From Nageia nagi (Eukaryota; Pinophyta): DNA of 64,000 bases. The notes beneath the pieces were generated by a model. It was not told the DNA's origin, did not search any database, and saw only the letters and a list, made by a program, of their open reading frames with translations. Location: NCBI GenBank assembly GCA_050084985.1, contig JBITNC010000001.1:127038001-127102000 (forward strand), written 5' to 3'. Every line of letters begins with the position of its first letter. Positions within the stretch are counted from its first letter, which is position 1. The translations under genes were made by a program, and so were the position numbers. Shown in pieces: positions 58,380 to 64,000 of the stretch.

Positions 58380-59590
58380 GATTCAAGCTGCATGCCTTGA
58401 AGTTTATGATGATATATGATCATCTATATTGAAAGAACCTTGATCAAACCATATTAAGATGTATGACTCATGATGAATCTCGAAGAATATTGCATGAATT
58501 TCATTATGAATTCTTTAGTGGGCATTAGAGTGGACCAACTGCAGTGGAAAAAATTTTATAAGCCAAGTATTATTGGTCCACCATATTTCAATATTCATTC
58601 ACAATTGCCTAGGAATGTGACATATAAAGCAAATTTGTAAGAAAAATAAGGCAAGCTGCTATGCCTCTTAAACCTGTGATAGTTGAAGAACCCTTTCAAC
58701 AATGGGGCATGGACTTCATTGGTATTATAAACTCAAATTCCTCAATAGGCCATAAGCTCATCTTAAGCACAATAGACTATTTTACTATATGGTCAAAAGC
58801 AATGCCATGTAAGAATGCAAATCAAAAAGCAATGGTAGAAATGATCAAAAAGATAATCACTCAATTTGGAATCCCACATACTATTATCTCAAATAATGGC
58901 TTGATATTTATTGGAGGCAACTTGTCAAAATTTATTGTTGAATATGGGATATAGTAGTCATTCTCTTCAAATTATTACCCACAAGGTAATGGGTTAGGTG
59001 AATCAACTAATAAAAACCAAACCTGGAACATCAAAAAAATAATTAAAAGGAATCCCAAATAGTGGCATACACAATTAGACTTTGCATTATGGGTAGATAG
59101 AATCAACATTAAATTAGTAATCAAAACATCTCCATATGCACTTGGTATATGCTAAAAACCTGTGTTGCCAATACACATTGAGTTATTGGCATTAAAAATA
59201 TTATAAGAAATGGAGAACCATGACTTCAAGCCACTATAATCAAGGTATAATCAGCTTCTAAAATTGGAGGAAGACCAAAACAAAGCATGAGTCATTTTAG
59301 CATCTCTAACACATCATCAAGAAATGGTTTGATAAGAAAAAGTCTTCTTGGGTGAAGTTTGAACCAGGTGATATTATCCTCAAGTGAGATGAAGAGAGAG
59401 CAAAGCCTAGAAGATACTAAAAATTTGACTCTCTATAGAGTAGAACTTATATATCATCACTCAAGACATGCAATGTATTGTGTTCAAGTTACAAGACATC
59501 ATCAGTAGCTAGAAATTACCTATTCCTATTAACAAGATCTATTTGAAGCATTACTAGGTGATAGGGTGATCTTGTAACACCTACCAAAGA
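58380..59590 (+). pseudogene. gypsy-D integrase
   Basis: Zinc-binding region: MTHDESRRILHEFHYEFFSG near 58470-58530. The core, 58661-58954, reads FQQWGMDFIGIINSNS, MVEMIKKIITQFGIPHT and IISNNGLIFIGGN, where the second catalytic Asp (SDNG) is Asn. Downstream pieces WHTQLDFALWVDRINIK and TSPYALG continue the core, and HHEMV-VFLG and LYRVELIYHHSRHA scraps end it. Stops are frequent. Confidence 0.82.
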
Positions 59591-59999
59591 TTGTATAATG
59601 TACATAATTTCAAAAAAAATGTGTTTTTAAGGCTTGTACATCTTCTAGACACAACTTCCAAGAAATTAAGTAGTTGTTAATACTCAGCATTAATTTGGCA
59701 TTGTGTAGAGTTAATGTTTATGTGTTACTAAGCCATCAACTAAATAGGGTATATTTAAGGGAAGATTTCCTTGGATTTATCAAACCATTGTATGGGTACC
59801 CTAATTTAAATTTGGTATACTCCATACCAAATCATCCAACTTATGGTAGCCCAATTCGTATGATGCAAAAATCTTGATACCCTAAGCATTAATTACCATT
59901 AATAGAAGTCTCACAAACCTTGGATGAATAAAACATCCCACATACCCTCTGAATCAACACTTAGCCATTTTTTAGCATACCAATTTCTAGAGTGACCAA

Positions 60000-61640
60000 A
60001 GCTTACAATTTGAAAAGTTGAGTTGAGGAAGGAGATATAGAATTATAGAACCTTACATACTTATGGAGTACAATTCTCAAATGCAAACCAAAGGTTCTAA
60101 AAAGAGTGCTAACACCATGGAAAGTTCCAAATCATTAACTCTAGCTAAAATAGAGCAAGTGGATGTTAACCTGATACCATGCAAGATGAATACCTTGAGA
60201 ATGCTCCAAGGATGAATTGGAATGAGATGGGGGTGATAAACCACATTGATACATTAAGAGTTGATCCCAATCATATCCTTCTACAACATATAAGTCTTGA
60301 AGTTGCTAGAAAAGGGATATCATTAGCACAATCAAAAAGAGATGTCATGATTGACCAAGGCCTAGCTTATTATGTGCCCTATAAATCATTCACTTTCCCT
60401 GAGCTATTGTATTCAATGGAACATAGGCATAACCAATAAGTTTATCAAATAGGAATGTTTAAGGATCAAGAGCAGGGAGAAGATTTGGAGCCAAAATTTG
60501 AAGTAATACTAAACTACTCCCTTGATTTTATTCTTTAAGCATTTGCTATCCTAGCTGATTGGACTTTCCATGTGAAGAAAGAGATTGATTTAAAAAGAGA
60601 GAAGAATGATTTCTATAGGTAATGAAGATGAAATGATAAATTAGATTCATGAGAGATATTATGGGAACAAAACCACACAACTCTAGCCAAGCTATGATAT
60701 CGTTCTATTTTAAAATAAGAGAGATAGAGAGGTGTTACAGATATTGGTGATCATTTTGGGGAAGAAAACCTAAATAGAATTAGATGAAGTTGTGGTGTGA
60801 TGACTTAAAATATCATAGAGGAGCATGTCTACTATGACTTTTTAACTTTTATTTCTAATGAGATAAAGAGATGTCTTTTCAAAATTGAAAAATTATATTT
60901 TAGACAATCTTTGTATCTTTGGTGGCTCTTGGCCCATCAAAACCTTTATAAACTTGTAGAGGCAAGGCTACCAATTGAGCTGATGAATCCAAGTTTGGAC
61001 CAGTTCCAATTGATTTGAGGGTGTTAGTATTGAGCAAGTTGCGTGGATTGTATTATGAGTTCATGGAAAAATTCTATGCAACAATAGTGTAGATGTTGAT
61101 AAGAAGAATCCCTAGTAGGCTATGCAAGAGCGCTATATGGGAGCTACAAGAAGGAAATAAAGTTAACAATTGGTACTTTATTAAAGATTGCATCATGATT
61201 ATGAGGTATGGGTATTTTGAAAAACTTTTTTTCTTGCCTAAGTATGTAACCCTTTAGCTATATTCCATAGAGATGGGTAGGAATATGTGTGCCATAGAGA
61301 TTGAGTATGGGTCTGAGGGTAATTTTAAATCTATTGTAGATATACAAGTATATAATAAAAATTTCACTCTTTTAGAAGTAGGTTGTAAAGATAGTATAGC
61401 AGAATTTACTGTACAAAATTTTAAATTAGATATGGTAGAAGCCCCATAAATGTATAATCCTTCAAGGGAGATGACTAGATCAAGCAAGAAGTGCCCAACC
61501 TTTGCCTATGAGTATAGATCTCATGTGGAATGTTTTGTAAATAAAACTAAGAAAGAAGTGAAAATGTACCCTAAATGGGAATTTACACCCCTAAACAAGG
61601 CTTGGATGACCCTTGAAGGAATAAAGAAATACAAGAACTA
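60000..61640 (+). pseudogene. extra protein-coding remnant downstream of integrase (ORF-X)
   Basis: Near-continuous coding-like sequence over about 1.6 kb in shifting frames: MESSKSLTLAKIEQVDVNL, DEYLENAPRMNWNEMGVINH, HISLEVARKGISLAQSKRDV, YKSFTFPELLYSMEHRHNQ, SLYLWWLLAHQNLYKLVEAR, AIEIEYGSEGNFKSIVDIQV, and SSKKCPTFAYEYRSHVECFV with KEVKMYPKWEFTPLNKAWMT. I do not recognise a domain. It lies between integrase and the 3' LTR on the element strand, so it is probably an additional element-encoded protein, although an older captured gene is possible. Confidence 0.55.
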
Positions 61641-63420
61641 GAAAAACAAGCGGTAAGACTTTACACTCGACCCAAATATCCTCACCTAGCTAATAGATTT
61701 GGGTTGGGGCCCCAATAAAATTTATTATTTCACAAAATTTAGACTTGAACATACAACAAAAGATTCATCATATTAAAAATGAATTATTTGAGAAATTTAA
61801 ATATGATAAATTTTAGGAGGTAGAATATTCTAAAAATACTTTGCCAGAATTTGACCAACCTCTTCCTCCTAAATTTCAAGGGAAATTAGTTATAAGAGTG
61901 AAACAAATAGAGGTTGGACAACCATCCAGCTTATAAGAGCCTACAAATAAGGAAGAATAAAATCCCTTAGATGTTGCTACTACTTCCTTGGATTCTTATC
62001 CAAAAAAGAGGAGAGTTTAGACTCTTGCTCAAAAATAAAAACTTCAAAGAAAGAAGGAAAATCATTAAAAAGACCCTACACTATATAGCCTAGATTATAG
62101 AGAATTACACCTCCACCTCCCAAAATCACAAAAGAAACTTCATGGGTTGTGGAAAAGAAGCAAAAATCTTTGATATAGAGGAATTGAAAGAGCCTCAAAA
62201 TATAGACACTAGTGCTCAAGAAGAGATTCCAAAAAAATAAGAAGTCTTGGAAAACAAAGAAGTCCCAGAAAAGGAACACATGCAAATTCAACAAAGTAGA
62301 GGAAATGTACTTAGAGAGAGTGGATCTATAGCAGTTGTGCTCGAAGGTGAACCGGGTGATGATGGTGATGATGATGATGAATCCAAAAGGAAAAGAGACT
62401 CAGACCCAATGGATAAAGCTGATGATGAAGATAAGGTCATGGATGAAGCAAAAAAATAAATACAAATTCAAGATGCTACACCTCCAAAATAATTAGAACC
62501 CATTCAATAAGTCATAGCGACCACTTTCAGTGTAAATAATCCTCCTCATTCTTTAATTCCTACAACCTCCTAAGAGGATATTAAATCAATTTTTTTTACA
62601 CAAATTGTAGAGCCCATTGATTGGGCAACTTTTATCCATAAACCTCCTATGATTCTTGAGCAACAGTTGAGAATTTTGAGTAAAGTAATAGAAATTAGAG
62701 ATGCTAAGATAGCACAAATATTTTTCAAATAAGGATAACTAGATACTAGTCCCATGGTTATAATTGATGTGAATATGTAGAGTGCTCTACCAATTGATCA
62801 ATCCAGGTTCCTTGTGAATACTTCAATGGTGATCAATAAAAGTATTTAAGAAATGGAGACTAATATAGATGAATAAAAAAATTGATCAATATAAGAAAGA
62901 CTTCTCATTTAAAGTGAAAATAGTGGTTGGGTTGTAGAACAAAAATAAAGACCTACTTACAAAGCTTGATAAGCAAAAGTCAGAATTTGAAAAGAGCTTG
63001 ACATAAATAAAGGTTGAGTTAGATACTATAAATAAAACCATACAAGATCTTAAAGCTCATGCTGCAATTATAGATGGCCAAAAGGTCAAGCAAGTTGAGG
63101 TTGATTTACAAACTATCATAGTAGCTAAAAAAGTATTATCTGATGATAATTCAAAATTATTGCTACTGATAAAAGGCTTCCAAAAATCCTTGGTGGAACA
63201 AGTCAGAGATAAGATAGTGACCTTATCACTTTACATTTGTTAAAATAAAAGACACTACAAGCCATCAAATAGTTCAATATGTAGACCACTCTCAACTAGT
63301 TGGCTCTAGATATACTGAGATCACTTATTGAGAAAATGTAGAGTTGGTTGAGAGTCTTGAGTAAGAAAGATATAGCAACCATTACTTCTAGGTAAAGATA
63401 ATCATATTTGACAAGGATCT
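61641..63420 (+). pseudogene. extra acidic / coiled-coil coding remnant downstream of ORF-X
   Basis: The middle part (62230-62459) encodes an acidic, charged stretch (LEGEPGDDGDDDDESKRKRD). The later part (62880-63240) in mixed frames reads KIVVGLQNKNKDLLTKLDKQ, KVELDTINKTIQDLKAHAAI, VEVDLQTIIVAKKVLSDDNS and GFQKSLVEQVRDKIV, a heptad-like coiled-coil pattern. Stops and frame changes are frequent. No known domain is recognised. It may be the C-terminal part of ORF-X or a separate protein. The stretch 63420-63942 has no recognisable content. Confidence 0.45.
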
Positions 63421-63942
63421 AGGATATAGGTGAACTCTAAGATTTGGTGTTCAACATGGACATTGGTAAACACTAGCTCATAATAGAGCTAGGATTTATT
63501 AACAAATTCTTTAATTCTTTGATTGAAATGAAAGCTCCCAAATTATAGGAAGAGTAGAATGTACAGGGTAATGCTACTAATTAGGTAGCCAATACCATTC
63601 AATTCCTTGAGTATTCTTTTTCTATGAAGCAAATCTTAGATTTACAACAAATAAATGACCTTACTCAAGAATAATCATAAGGTTCTTGCACACTAGGAGG
63701 CTAGAAAATGTTATGATGGGTTTCATAGCAGATACTATAAAGATTCAAGCATCCCTATTTTGTTACAAGTTGACTATCAAGACCTTAAATATTTTACTAA
63801 GAAGATGCACCCCTTTCTCCCAATACAGCTAATTCCACCACTTGATACCCTTATCAAATTTGCATCTAAATAGGCTACTAGAAGCAGTAAGTAGCGAGTC
63901 CTATTCTCTAGCAGGTGGAGACCCTAAGAGCCATTAGAAGAT

Positions 63943-64000
63943 TGTATTCTTTTAGAATTGCACTCTAATTTGGGGTAACACACTATCATTCTTTTATTAT
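63943..64000 (+). repeat. start of gypsy-D 3' LTR
   Basis: TGTATTCTTTTAGAATTGCA and the following bases match 51591 onward with few differences up to the window end. Confidence 0.8.

Larger units (their letters stand above)
51591..64000 (+). mobile_element. very long Ty3/gypsy retrotransposon (gypsy-D), cut by window end
   Basis: A stretch starting TGTATTCTTT at 51591 recurs at 63943 (both followed by AATTGCACTCTAA-TTGGGGTAACA), which identifies the two LTR starts. The 5' LTR is about 2 kb and the internal region about 10.3 kb. Order on +: gag, protease, RNase H, RT, Ty3 RNase H, integrase, then about 4.3 kb of extra coding-like DNA before the 3' LTR. Many in-frame stops; not functional. The target duplication cannot be checked because the right end is outside. 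Confidence 0.85.

Overview
This AT-rich 64 kb window looks like intergenic DNA of a large seed-plant genome. A conifer or other gymnosperm is my best guess, because the PPR remnants have the conifer-type PLS-DYW sequence style. That placement is an inference from sequence style. I see no intact cellular gene, rRNA or tRNA gene, or CRISPR array. Almost everything is a broken transposable element or a pseudogene.

Left part (1-18977): three elements sit one inside another. A Ty3/gypsy element (gypsy-A, + strand, right part 16459-18977) was hit by an older Ty1/copia element (- strand, its 5' LTR at 15975-16458). A younger copia element (+ strand, 1193-10644) then landed in the older copia. The young element has two 490-bp LTRs, a PBS, a PPT and a 5-bp target duplication. 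Its leader carries an antisense, intronless fragment of a host M1 (PepN-type) aminopeptidase, and its 3' region carries a ten-copy hairpin minisatellite. A possible small CACTA-type element (18978-19530) abuts gypsy-A.

Middle part (19861-39430): a decayed PPR-DYW locus, internally amplified with a 700-bp period on the left and a 397-bp period on the right, and carrying two dead DYW ends. It was split by a full-length gypsy element (gypsy-B, 22187-33255, 720-bp LTRs, diverged 5-bp TSD). Gypsy-B was itself split by a 5'-truncated L1-type LINE (- strand, 26601-31556). The 3' part of that LINE carries an unrecognised coding-like stretch. Another unrecognised, apparently spliced gene remnant (- strand, 33580-35170) interrupts the right PPR tract.

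Right part: about 2.2 kb of degenerate TTTAGGG-type telomeric repeat (40005-42225), then exon-like remnants and a decayed CACTA TNP2 transposase (44142-45210). Next comes a Tat-like gypsy element on the - strand (gypsy-C, about 45.7-50.2 kb) that contains an LTR related to the older copia. The window ends in a very long gypsy element (gypsy-D, 51591 to beyond the end, + strand, about 2-kb LTRs). Gypsy-D appears to encode an RNase H domain between protease and reverse transcriptase, and it has about 4 kb of extra coding-like sequence between integrase and the 3' LTR.

The most unusual items are the captured aminopeptidase fragment, the gypsy-D domain order and extra ORFs, the PPR amplification, and the hairpin minisatellite.
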